Source of the DNA: Pestalotiopsis fici W106-1
Taxonomy: Eukaryota; Ascomycota; Sordariomycetes; Amphisphaeriales; Sporocadaceae
Reading direction: 5' to 3'
Length of the DNA: 64,000 nucleotides
Assembly (NCBI RefSeq): GCF_000516985.1
Contig: NW_006917097.1
Coordinates: 3,138,593-3,202,592, forward strand
The position numbers and the translations under genes are program-made. Every line of letters begins with the position of its first letter. Positions within the stretch are counted from its first letter, which is position 1. The notes below the pieces were generated by a model. That model made no database searches and was not told where the DNA came from. It saw nothing but the letters and a program-made list of their open reading frames with translations. Of the stretch, positions 33,201-44,277 are shown piece by piece.

Positions 33201-34260
33201 GGCTCCGAACCCAGGAAAAAGAAAAGCAAGTGACCAAGACGAAGGGGATGATGGAGAAGAACCGTCGCAGAATCGTCGGCCTGAGAAGCGCTCGGCTAGA
33301 GGGGAAGGTTCGTCAAGACAACAAACATTTGCCTGTCCATTCTGGAAGCGCGACCCTATTAAGCATCGGACTTGCTTTCACGCAAAATTACTCACTAGTT
33401 CGCGTGTCAAACAACATCTAAGTCGCAGTCACACACCTCGGTTCTACTGTCAACTTTGTTTTGCCGTTTTCAAGGAGGAGCAAGCACAAGAACAACACGT
33501 TATTCAGCGCTCCTGCATCAGGGTGCCAGGCATGCAACTTGACGGCATCTCGCCCGACCAGCAGTTACAGCTATCCAGAAAGCCTAAACTGACGTTGACA
33601 GAAGAGGAAAGGTGGTACCGGATCTGGGACATAGTCCTACCCCATGATCCACGCCCCAAATCACCCTACATTGACAGCCAACTTTCCGACTGCTGTGCGC
33701 GCTTCCGTGAACACTGGCAAAACCTTGGACCAGAGCTGCTGTTGAGGGAGATTCAGTCTAGCGGAGTTCTAGCATCTGCTGCCATGGATGAAGCCACCAC
33801 AGCTCGGTTGCTGAGAAGGATTCTGGCAAGAGGACTTGATATGATTTGGGAATCTTGGGCGCCGCCCTCCAGCTCTATAATTCAGCAAAATCTGCTGCAG
33901 CAGCTTCCTGCCACACCTGCATATACTCAAGAGCATAACTCGCTCGGTCCAGTGAGCAGTACAACCTCAACTAGCTCCATCGTGGACGTGGCGCCCGAGA
34001 TACATGGAAATTTACACATCACTCCATGGGTGGGCACACACCATCAAAGAGTCCCTGAAACCCCAGATTTGAGCACGACGGGTACATATACAGTGTCTCA
34101 AATGGTGTTCTCCAATCCCAGTGCCTCTGAAATGGTACAAAGGCTTGAACAAACGATAGAATCTACCAACATGCTTGACTTTGATGACGCGGACATCTTA
34201 GACAGCAGTCATGATTTTGGAGCAGACATAGGAGACATTGGTAGCTGGGTCGATCTGTAA
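30297..34260 (+). CDS. Chimeric protein: Whi3/Scw1-type RRM fused to a fungal helical and C2H2-like protein
   Basis: Exons 30297-31435, 31496-32142 and 32207-34260; 1279 aa, all junctions in frame. Residues about 91-216 closely match, from memory, the C-terminal RRM and its upstream linker in the Whi3/Scw1 family ([21 protein letters not shown]2 LYVGNL 134-139, RNP1 MCFVEFED 171-178; end [11 protein letters not shown]). That family binds mRNA and controls cell size and wall integrity. The rest is different. Residues about 300-680 resemble fungal proteins with a helical N-terminal module ([17 protein letters not shown]) and a KH-like [17 protein letters not shown] stretch. About 970-1035 is a Cys/His region ([10 protein letters not shown]...HLSRSH...CQLCF) followed by [10 protein letters not shown]. 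The first RRM and the poly-Gln tail of normal Whi3/Scw1 are absent. It looks like capture of a duplicated RRM segment. Role unknown. Confidence 0.8.
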
Positions 34261-34388
34261 CTCAAGTAGAACATCAATGATCGGATTGAATTGGTTATGA
34301 TGATGATGATGGAAGACTCCAAGACCATGTTCGCAAGAATTGATACCAATCGATGAAAAGTGACTATTAAATTGTCATCTTGACGGAT

Positions 34389-36827
34389 TCAATCATTGCT
34401 AGTGCCAAAATGGGAAGGCTCTTGACCCTCAACGAAAGCAATCAGCTCATTCGTTCCATCCATCAGGTGCGCAACATCGCCATGTCCCATGTCAATACTA
34501 GGCTCTGCACCAAGGATCTCTACAGAGCTTTGTGCTGAATTTTGATCATGGCTACTTCCTGTAACCATGTTTATAATCATGTTTTCGTAATCATAAAGGC
34601 CGAGGCCGTCCTTGAGCATTTGCCGGATGGCCACATTGCCTTCCGACGGGAGCGGTCGTGGGTTGGATTGCTCCGCGCTGCCCGACAGTAGATGGTCCAG
34701 ACTCTCCTTGAGCTCTTCAAAGGCATCGCGATATCTCGTCGCTGTTGGTAGTCTCTCGACTATAATGTAAAGAATGACGTTGCAGGCGTTCAGAGCATTG
34801 GACACGCGATGTGGTGCAAGACTGTCTCGCTGGATCCACGTTGTGTAAATGAGAGTCAGGCCTTGAGTTCAAGTCTGTCAGCCACTTCTTCATCCCACAA
34901 AGTCGACAAGTTTTCGGTCTACAGCGCCACTTACCGGCCAGAAAAACTGTTTGGAGGGCCCAGAGTGAGTACCCTACAACCGAGTTTCGATGTAGCTTCT
35001 TGAAAGTATCACACACGCCCACACACGCTTCAGCGCATTCCTTGACATATCTTGGGCTTTTGGACATGATCATTGGCAGATAGAGCTGTCGCTGACAATT
35101 GTAGTAGAAATGCAACTATAAATGGGGACGACCACGGATTAGTCTCGTCGTCTTGCTGATGAAGAAGAGGTCAAGAGCCATACGTAATAATCATATCCAT
35201 CGTAGGGACGACCGCCAAAAGCTGGAGCGATATCACACGGTGGTGGAATCGACTCTTTCCAATCCGAAAGACGTTTTTGGAACCAGGATATGGTCGCCTC
35301 GGGGACTTGACTGGGATCTCGGTCCAACGAGTACAGTGTGCCAGTGATCCAAGATTCAAGTTGTCGAATTCTGATTGTATGTCGAAAACAGGCCATCGTG
35401 GTGGGCCCTTCGTGGTCAGAAGTTGTCAAATCCAGTGACTCTTCGTTGACGTCCAATGGGAGCTGCAAAGTTAGAAACGGGTTGCGCCTAAAACTTTTGT
35501 AACCAGGTACACATGAGGCTTACCTCTGCATCTATGTCCCGATCCGCAAGCGCAAATGGCCGACCGAGTGCTACCGAGGTTTGTCGATCAAGCACATATG
35601 CTGACCAAAAGACTCTGCGAGCGAGTTCAGTCTCGAGGGTCCTGGCTTCATTTGGCCGCGAACGTCTATGTAGGCCGAGTTCGATGCATGTCCGTATAGC
35701 CAATCCAACAAAGTTCCTGCGTCGGGTTTTCGATGATTAGACTTTTTCAGCTCTTGCAAAGAGGTTGGCTCATCTTACCAAGCGCCAGGTGCTTTGGGAG
35801 CTCTCAGTGAATAGATGCCAAGTAATAGTAATACCTGTACGGCGACAATATCTCGCCTCGCCACAATATAGTCTAAAGCTTGTGTAGCAGCATATAATGT
35901 CGCTCGGGGACAAAGGCCAACTTCTCCCCCGTCGTCTCAAGGTATCGTGCCCCATTGGCGTAGATCAGGTGCAGGATCATTTTGTCTCTAAAGTCGACCA
36001 GCTCGTCCTTGTGGCAGTGCAGTTCAGCGATGTGAGGCGTGTGCAGAAGAGGCCAGCGAGTGGAAATGTGTTGGAGATAGCCCAGGTACATTCGATCAGC
36101 GAGGTCTTGTTCCACATCTACCAGCTTGATGGTTCTATTCTCTGCAGCAAAGGGGGTAGGTGAGTGTCCCTCCACATGCTCTTCCTGCGACAGGGAGTGT
36201 GGACTTCCCTTGACCTTACCGAGGAGTGCAGAGACGGCCTTGCCCATGAAGATGCTAGAAGATGCGCCAACGTATATGCCTCCAGAGTCGCATGATATGT
36301 CTCTTAGGAGCGAGGTGAAATGATCTGTCCCTCCTGGTGGCGTACGGCCTTCGCTGCCATCGAGCACTACTGGTGAATTGGGTGAATTTTGTTCAAAGAT
36401 CGGCGGCGCCTCTTGCTGCCTGGCATTTGCTCCAGATTCAGTCCGAGCAAGACGACTTTCCAACTCAACAATATGATCCTCAAGCGCATGTATATAGCGC
36501 GACTTGCTCAGTTGCTGTCTTGGCTTGGGAGGATATTGGCACTCGACAGAGGCAGCGAGACATGCTCGGCAGGATGGATGCGTGCCGTTACATTTTGACT
36601 TGCGCGCCTATCATGTTTTATTCCCATGTCAGATAAGTGATGCAGCTACTAGACTTCAGTATTCAGTGTCAAAGACAACTACCTGCCTTGCATCGAAAAC
36701 AGGCCAAAGCCACTCTTGTCCGCCGCGAAAAGTGCTTTGAAAAGATGATGGGCTGCGAAGGATTCCCACCAGGCTCAGACACGCGGCTCGACTGTTCCCG
36801 CGTCGCATCCATCGGGCTGTCTACCAT
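34389..36827 (-). pseudogene. Zn2Cys6 transcription factor with a 2-nt frameshift
   Basis: Six exons: 36687-36827, 35779-36607, 35524-35716, 35184-35462, 34935-35115 and 34389-34861. Their sum is 2096 nt, two more than a multiple of three. The N-terminus has a binuclear zinc cluster (CFRCKARKSKC, then CRAC), assembled across a GC-AG intron (36608-36686). A fungal_trans regulatory domain follows (GYLQHISTRWPLLHTP, LIYANGARYLE, later GIYSLRAPKAPGAW and RTCIELGLHRR). At 35891-35898 the reading frame changes: PERHY in one frame, AATQALDYIVARRDIV in another, with no splice signals between them. This fits a TA/AT dinucleotide duplication. As it stands, translation stops a few codons later and the product keeps the DNA-binding domain but loses most of the regulatory domain. 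A sequencing error is possible. It lies next to the monooxygenase/permease pair it may have controlled. Confidence 0.8.
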
Positions 36828-37265
36828 GGAATGAGGTCGAGACACTGACTGTACGGTGCCGGACACAAGATGTGAAGGGCTGAATCCATACAGTCTCTCG
36901 GAGGCGATAAGAGGCCATCGTCCCAAGATCGGGATGGCCCCGAGACCCGCTTTTCAGATCATCTCTAGTATCTCCTATATTATTCCCCACTGCCTATAAT
37001 GATGCAGATCTCGCGTGGACGAGCTGGGAGCCGAATCGGATGCCTTGGCGAGACCCAACAGACTAGCATAGCGCATCGGGAATCTGGTAGCTTCCGGCAT
37101 CGGGAAGTGAAAGTTGCCGCCTTGGAAGCTCTACTATGTAAACCTTTGACAAGCTATATCATACAACTATGAAGTCTAATGGGACTGACACAAGGTCTCA
37201 CAAACTCAAATGCTCGCTTTGCGTTGAATAGAACTACTCGCTAGAATTCATACATGTGAATTATA
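36828..37265. promoter_or_regulatory. Intergenic region upstream of the Zn2Cys6 gene
   Basis: 438 bp between the regulator's start codon and the 3' end of the monooxygenase gene. It should contain the regulator's promoter. I could not assign individual sites. Confidence 0.35.
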
Positions 37266-38799
37266 TTACGGTTTGGCAGAAATCTCTACTTCTGCCTCAT
37301 ACCTGTCGTATTTGAATTTGCTGCCATAATGGTCATCCCGGAGCCTGCTCATTCCCGGCACCCCATTCATGTTCTCACGAAGAGTACCACCTGGAACAGC
37401 ATAGTCGTCCCAGTACATGCCGCGCCGTTGTAGTTCAGGGACTAGTAGTTCGACAATATCCTCAAAGCTGCTGGGGTTGCTCGTGTAAGAAAGGTTGAAA
37501 CCGTCCACATCCGCAATATCCACCCATTCTTGCATCTTGTCGGCAATCATGGCCGCCGTACCAACGGGGGCTGGGTGCAAGCCGCCAAAGCACATGCATT
37601 CTCCGAGGCGACGGGGCGTCCAGACCTCGGAGCCATCGTCTCCGGCACCGCCCTGAAAATCCCGTATCAGAGACTGAACCGTGTTCTCGTCAGGCTTTCC
37701 AGTAAGCTGAAAGGGCTCGTCGAGCGGGTACTTGGACAGATCCAGTCCGGTGAAGCCACCAAACTGGGCCAATGCACCGACAATGTCGGCGTTCTGGAGT
37801 GCTCTCTGGTACTTGGCTTCCGCTTCCTCGAGCGTGCGACCTAGGATTGGGTTCATGGAGGCAAAGATCTTGATGGAGTTGGGATCCCGGCCAATCTCTT
37901 TCGCCGAGAGACGAATTTGCCTCACAGCCTCAGTCGTGTGCTTGGGGATCAATCCGCCAATGAAGATGGCCTCGGCATGCTTCGAGGCAAAACCTTGCCC
38001 GGCCTTGGATGAACCGGCCTGGAAAATCAATGGCGTTCGCTGGGGAGATGGGTGGGTTTGATGAGCCCCTTCAATGTCAAAGTATTTGCCCTTGTGGTGA
38101 ATCGTGCGAATCTTGGCCGGGTCATAGGCGACACGGCGTTCTGCGTCCCACACTTGCGCGTCATTGGCCCAGCAGCTTTCCCAAAGCTTGTAACAGACAT
38201 CCATGTATTCGTGAGCTACAGCATATCGTTCGTCATGGGGAACGACATCTTGCTGTCCCAAAGCCCGGGCTGCGCTCTTGGACCAGCTTGTAACCACGTT
38301 CCAGGCAACGCGACCGTTGGACAAGTGATCCATGCCACTGTACGTCCTCGCCAATATATAAGGGTTGAGGTAGCTTGTGCTTCCGGTGATGCCAAAGGAG
38401 ACGGACTTTGTGACTGCGGCCATGGCTGGCACGAGGATCATGGGGTCGAACTGGGCCACTTGTGTTCCAGAGGCAAAAATGGCGTCGGAATTGCTGCCAT
38501 AGATGGTGTGTTGACCGTAGGCGTCGGCGAAGAAGACGGCGAGTATCTTGCCCTTTTCAGCGAGTCGTGCCACGTTTTGCCAATACTCAATCCGGTCTTT
38601 CGAGCGCGAGTTATCATTTGGGTCCCTGTTGTAATTAATGTATGTCAATATCCATTTTGATTTGGTCGAAAGAAAGACGGAATCAATGAAGTGAAAAAAT
38701 TATCATAACTTTTTACCTCCATTGTCCGGGGCTCAAATGATTCCCTGTACATGCTGTTTCAAAGAAACACAGTTTGATCTGTTTTGAAGGATGATGCAT
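37266..38799 (-). CDS. FMN-dependent monooxygenase of the NtaA/SnaA/DszA family
   Basis: Exons 38717-38799 and 37266-38625 (91-nt intron); 480 aa. Exon 1 supplies the typical start KLCFFETACTGNHLSPGQWR, which joins DPNDNSRSKD. Other family blocks are AEKGKILAVFFADAYG, FDPMILVPAMAAVTK, GITGSTSYLNPYILAR, SNGRVAWNVVTS, HPSPQRTPLIFQAGSSKAG and the C-terminal VDGFNLSY. These are flavin-dependent TIM-barrel enzymes that use reduced FMN from a partner reductase to oxidise C-N or C-S compounds, such as aminopolycarboxylates or thiophene sulfones. The substrate here is unknown. Length is normal for the family. It is divergent from a Dal5-type permease, with a shared promoter, which suggests uptake and oxidation of the same compound. 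Confidence 0.9.
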
Positions 38800-39518
38800 C
38801 TTGTCTGAATGGCAATAGATATGCGTGGCAATTTTGTAGAGGTCACTGGAGGAGGGAAAAATAAATAAATAGTAAAGAATTCGATGATCCGCTGATGGAG
38901 TTGAGTGAAAAGAGAGACTATGAAGCGGTGAATGTTCAGAAACTTATAAGAAGATCTCTACTGGACCTTACCAGTGAGTTTCAATTTCAAAGCAACGCAG
39001 TCTAGCGGATGGATACTCGCAGTCATCGGTAATGCATATTACCCGCTTTGGCCTTTCCCGGCAGCATTCTCAAACTCTTGCGGCGGATCGGCCGAGACAA
39101 CGACGATATAATCTTTGCGCCTGATACAAACTTCCTGCAATGTTAGGATGTCATTTCCCGAAAAGAAACAGGCCCACTAGAAGCTCAACGGCGTTTGCAG
39201 TCGACTTCGGCACTTGACCATGTCCCGTTCGGATCTAGACGTTTGCCGCTTCATGCTATCGACGTACTTACCACACCAACCAATGTTCACACAAGTTCAA
39301 TGCTTGACCCACCAGAAGTGTTGCAAACTAGACTGTTGGAGAGCAATAATCGTGGTACTCAGACCCAATGTTACTGTCAATGGCTTGTCGGCTCGAATAC
39401 CTTATATACCCAGCTGGAGGGAACCGGTCCATTTGTCTAAATTTGTCCCTTTAGCAAATCTGATCCCCCCCCCCTTTCAACAGAGTATATATGACAAGTC
39501 TGTTTCTATCCATCCATC
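38800..39518. promoter_or_regulatory. Bidirectional promoter shared by the monooxygenase and permease genes
   Basis: 719 bp between divergent start codons. A CGG-N5-CCG inverted repeat at 39084-39094, the kind of site bound by Zn2Cys6 dimers, lies near the middle. A TATA-like TTATATA (39402-39408) and a C-tract (about 39465-39474) precede the permease. I found no clear HGATAR site for a GATA nitrogen regulator. Confidence 0.5.
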
Positions 39519-41288
39519 ATGTCTACTCAACCGCCAATGCCTGCAGAAAAGGCGGAAAAGCAACAAGCAACAACGTCTCCTGCCGATGAATCATCGGTAT
39601 CTCAAAATGCCGACTTCGACTATTCAGAAGGGGCTTCATCAGAAGAGGGCAAGAAGCATCTCACGCGCAAATTAGATGCCCGTCTTATCCCAACCATGAT
39701 GATGATGTATTTGTTGAGTTTCCTTGATCGAGGTGAGATTCGTCATGCAATTCGTACACGTGGACGTGCCTACTCACTCATACAAACGCAGTCAACATCG
39801 GTAATGCTAGACTATATGGTCTAGAGGAAGACCTGGGTCTCACGAGTAACCAGTATCAAGTCTGCGTTTCAATATTGTTTGTCACTTATTGTGTAAGCCC
39901 CCGGCGGAATTGAAACGAAGGCTATTTCTTGAACCACAGCTCATCAAAGACCCTTTTTCACATTCTAGCTTTTCGAAGTACCCTCCAATCTAGTGCTGAA
40001 GAAAATCCGACCCCACAGATATCTCGCCGGGCTCTGCTTTGCCTGGGGCATTCTCGCCACCCTCACAGGCATCGTTCAGGGCTACCACGGCCTCATTGCC
40101 ATCCGCCTCGTACTCGGCGTCGTCGAAGCCGGGCTGTTCCCCGGCATGGTCATGTATCTCACCATGTTCTATCCGCGCAACCAACTCGCGGTGAGAATCG
40201 GCTATCTCTTCATCGCGTCTGCCATTGCGGGGGCCGTCGGCGGCATGATTGCCTATGGCATCGGCTTCATGGACGACCTGGCGGGCTTGAGAGCATGGAG
40301 ATGGTTGATGATCCTCGAAGGTGGGGGTCCTTCTACTGGGCTGTCGACTGATATTGGGCTGATGAACAGTCTCTAGGCATCCCATCTGTTTTGCTAAGCA
40401 TAGTCGTGTATTTGATCTTGCCGGCGAGCCTCGCGGAAGCGCGTTTTCTGACTCCTCAGGAGCGCGATCAAATTGTCCATGAGCGCCATGAAGAAATCGG
40501 TCAGACCTTCGAGTCGGAAAAGTTTCACTGGAAGGACGTTGTTGAGGGTATTCTGGACTGGCATGTATGGGTATTCAGTTTGGCGGGCTTCACAAATGAT
40601 ATCATGTTTTATGGTACGTCCAGTCCTCAAAATCTGGGTTGTCGTTATCCTACGCTCCCCTCTCATGCTAAGACGGAATGTAGGCTTCAGCACATTCCTA
40701 CCAACAATCATCAGCAGTTTAGGAACCTGGTCAACGGTCGAATCTCAAGCGCTCACAGTCCCCGTGTATGCGCTCGGAACTGGCGTCTACATTGCCATCG
40801 CCAGCTTCAGCGACAAGAAACAGCGCCGTGGAATCTACGCGGCCGCATTTGGCTGCATCACCTTGATTGGGTACATCATGCTCGCGGTCAACAAGGGCCC
40901 CGCTGTCAGCTATACGGGCACCTTTGTCGTTGCTGCTGGGCTCTATGTCATGGTCGGACTCCCCCTGGCCTGGCTTCCTGGGAACAAGCCGCGGTACGCA
41001 AAGCGAGCTCTTGCCACGGGTATGCAGTATACCATTGGTAATACTGCCGGTATTGCCATGCCGTGGCTCTTTCGGAAAGAGGATGCGCCCAAATTCAGAA
41101 CTGGATACAACGTTTCTATTGCAGCAACCTGCACGTCTATTTTCATTTTCCTGTTCATGTCCTGGTACTATCGCAGGGTAAACAAGAGAAGGGCAGAAGG
41201 CTTGGAAGACTGGAAGCTCGAGGGAAAGACTGAAGCGGAAATTCAGGAACTTGGTGATTGGTCTCCGCGATACGTATATTCTACTTGA
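39519..41288 (+). CDS. MFS permease, anion:cation symporter (Dal5/Tna1-type) family
   Basis: Five exons (39519-39732, 39792-39892, 39969-40320, 40377-40613, 40684-41288) give 502 aa. The family start is clear: RKLDARLIPTMMMMYLLSFLDR joined to VNIGNARLYGLEEDL. Twelve membrane segments are likely, with the loop motif GYHGLIAIRLVLGVVEAGLFPGMV around helix 4 and the long central cytosolic loop after helix 6. Known relatives take up allantoate, nicotinate, pantothenate, biotin precursors or sulfonates across the plasma membrane. The exact cargo cannot be read from sequence. Paired head to head with an FMN monooxygenase and close to a Zn2Cys6 regulator, it probably imports that enzyme's substrate. 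All four introns are 56-76 nt with normal GT-AG ends. Confidence 0.9.
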
Positions 41289-42220
41289 TACCACGAGAGA
41301 GATTCGCGACCATGCCAAAACTCTAGAGTAAAGACCAGAACATGTATGTTATTGGCTGCAATAACAAAGGGCGACGCTTTCATATCTAGTCGCCAGCTTA
41401 TGATGGGGTGCCCTTCCTGCCTGGAAGCTGTAAGTGACCATCGTTGAACAGAAAAAAAAAAAAAGGAAAAATAAGAAGAAAAACAAAAAGAAGCAGTCAT
41501 CACAACTCTGTACTTATTTGCAGTCTCCAGAGAGAGAACTTGTGCAGGATAGGTCTTGTCTTGTCAAGCCCCCGAGCGACATAATGTGTTACTGAATTTC
41601 AACCGTAATGCAGACACGATGTTGGATAAATGCATTAAGCTAGGCACAAAATCTGAATCTTTGGCACGAGGCAACAATTTGTAAAGGGGGGTGGTTTTGC
41701 ATTTTCTATCTGTCTATTGGTAATGCAATTACTTCTGAAACTAGTCATGACTGATAGTGTCTACCACGGATTCAGACACTTCGCTTGCTTGAACCTCTCA
41801 TCGTGAGCCTTGACATAGGCCTCGAATGGATCAGACACCTCTCCAGGCCAGGATCTAGTGGCAGCTTGAAACACATAGTGAGACCGCGGGGTTCTGCGAA
41901 GGAGGTAATGTGCTTTTCGGTATCAAATCGGACCGGGAACGTGTTGTCAAACCATCAAGTAAGTTATTGCCAAATAGACAATGATCTGTGATATCTTTTG
42001 GTGGAATAGGTGGAGAACCAAGGCCAACATTGTTCCCACCAACAAGTTGGCCCTGACTTTCCGAGTATTTGCGTGGAAGACAAGTCCATACAAAGTGAGT
42101 GCAGGGAGGCTCACGTTGTTAATCGACGTCTCCATCATCAAGGTGTTGTAGCGAGCTCGTGACGTCTGACAGCATCTCAAGGAGGCGTTGCTCGGTTTGG
42201 CGAAAGAGGCTACGCGCTTC
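41289..42220. other. Convergent intergenic region
   Basis: 932 bp between the permease stop and the stop of the next minus gene, with an A-rich run near 41451-41490. The part just beyond the minus-strand stop (42119-42220) stays open in the same frame for 33 codons (see findings). Otherwise nothing is seen. Confidence 0.4.
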
Positions 42221-44277
42221 CTAGATGGCAGTACCTGTATCATCATAGTCCGTACTTTCAAAGGCACCGCTTTCATGAGTTCCACAGTCGTGTCCAGAAG
42301 CCCGAGCTGGGCAGTGTTCATCATGAATATCGTCCTCATAGTAGTCTTCCTCTTCAAAATCCTCACTGTGGGTTTCCTGACCAGGCTCATGCTCCATAGA
42401 AGCATGGTGTTGTCCAGCAGATGGTGCTGCATTGAGGTCGTGCGCAGTGTTGTTCTTGGGTGGAAGCTTGCCGGGTTTCTTTCCCTTCCTGGATTTGTTC
42501 TTCGCTTTCTCTATGTGCTTCCTACGTTGAGTTTCCGCGTTTCGACGTTGACGATCCTTTTCCTCGTATTGGCGGATGAGACCCACAGGAGGCTGGCCAA
42601 AGATTCTTTCGTACTCGCAGAATTCACATATCCAGAGGTCTCCAGGGGCCGGGGGGTTGATTTTGTTCTTGTACTCTTGTTCCCGACGTCGTTGCTTGGC
42701 AGCCCGTGCAAGTGAGTCTGCACGACGCCTATGCTTCTTTGGAGCTCCAGTGCCGGGTGCAGGACCCTTGGCTGTACCATCGGCTGAAACAGAAGGGCCA
42801 CCTTGGCCACTGGTTGATCCAGGCGGAGCGGGCTGTGAGTGTGGTGTTGATCGAGTATTTCCGCCGTAGTATGAGTCGGAATAGCTCCCGTGAGATGTGT
42901 GGTTGTGATTGTTCTCAGCCATATGTGCTGTGGGTGATTCGGAGCCTGGCCACGGAACTGTACCAGATACTTGGGAATCAAATGTGAAAGTGAACTGTGA
43001 GGAAACAGGACTCGCTTTGGCCTGCTGTTGCAAGAGGCTGATGTTCTCCTGGCCTTGAGGGATTGGGAGCTTTCCGGCACTCGCGATGGCGTTCGAGATG
43101 ATTCCAGTTTTCTCGCCTAAATTAAAACAAAAGTATATTAGAACTTGATGCTGGAAAATACCAAAATCAAGAGTGTGGAAGATGATACGAAGGGGAAAGT
43201 AACCGATAGAAGAAGTCGGAAAGTCATGGAATGGAAAAACAGATGTCGGGAGCTTTCCCCTACTGAATCCCAGTACAGGAAGGCTCTATCGCGACAAAGG
43301 GTAAAATCAAGCAGGTACGACGACTTACCGAGAGGCGCCGAATATTGGCCATCAGACCGCGACCGCGAATTCTTGATAGGCCAACTCGAGTTCGTATCTG
43401 GAACTTGCCTCAACGGGCTCCGGCCGTTGCGAACACGCCCATAGCGTCCTCTGCCGGGGCCAGATATGCCCTGGACAGGTGAGCCAGTCACACCAGTATA
43501 AGGATACGGCGATGGAGTAGCTGCCAAGGCATCGCCAGGGCCCCCATCCCCAGTTGTGGGGGGCGACGGAACACCCAAAATACCAGAATCAGCCATTACG
43601 TGGTTTCCGTTCAATAGCCCGTCTCCCGCGGTGGGTATCTTCCTCTTTTTCTTGTTATTGGTGTTTTCGAAAGAGTCGTACCCGTCAGCAGATGACGCTG
43701 TTGATGGAGGAGCCTGCGGGGTGTGACGCCGCCCTTGGCCGGTTCTTGGTGGAGTGCGCAGGACGTTTCCTGGAGCATCTTGGCTTGGTCGTGAAGCAAG
43801 CGGCCTCCCGCCCCGCTGGATCATTCCTTCGTCATCACGATCTGCGCCCAAACCATAGCGTCGCAGCCCAGCTTCATGGACTGGATCGAGGCTATTCTCT
43901 CGAATCATTGCATTCGGTGCATCAAGACCGGCTGACCCCGCCTCAGCTTTCAAGTTATACGGGTAATAGAACAATGGCGCATTACTCTGAGGCTCAAGCG
44001 GGTATTTGATGGTATCGGCAACGTCGGGGGACAGTCGTTCGCGCAGACGGCGCTTTGGCAGCGGCCGTATAGGTCGATCCGGAAAAAGTGAGGACACAGA
44101 ATCTGGAGACATTTTTCTGCTCGGTCCTGAAGCTCGACCAAGTCGAGAAAAGGTCAGCCACAAAGCACATGGTGCAACCAAAAAGGTCATGATTATGATG
44201 GCGGGCTTTGAAGTCAGGGCTGTCCATCCATCAAAGCCCAAAGGCTTGAATGTCCAGAGTCGGAAAACGGGAGCCAT
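42221..44277 (-). CDS. Fungal protein of unknown function with N-terminal membrane anchor and Cys-pair motif
   Basis: Exons 43329-44277 and 42221-43116 (212-nt intron); 614 aa. The start MAPVFRLWTFKPLGFDGW is chosen because it leads directly into one strong membrane segment (PAIIIMTFLVAPCALWLTFS). The frame is open a little further upstream. The middle is disordered (Pro, Gly, Arg, Asn). The C-terminal third has a basic segment (KKHRRRADSLARAAKQRRRE), a conserved-looking CEFCEYERIFGQPPVGLIRQ with a CxxC pair, and a long Lys/Arg-rich helix. An acidic, His-containing tail follows. No catalytic motif, so I do not assign a function. Beyond the TAG stop the frame continues for 33 codons with helix-like sequence; the true C-terminus may therefore be longer, through an unrecognised intron or stop read-through. 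Confidence 0.7.

Noticed and set aside
27250..41288. A secondary-metabolite cluster spanning amidase to permease
   Set aside because: No polyketide synthase, NRPS, terpene cyclase or prenyltransferase is present, and the chimera interrupts the stretch; only the regulator, monooxygenase and permease trio is kept as a hypothesis.
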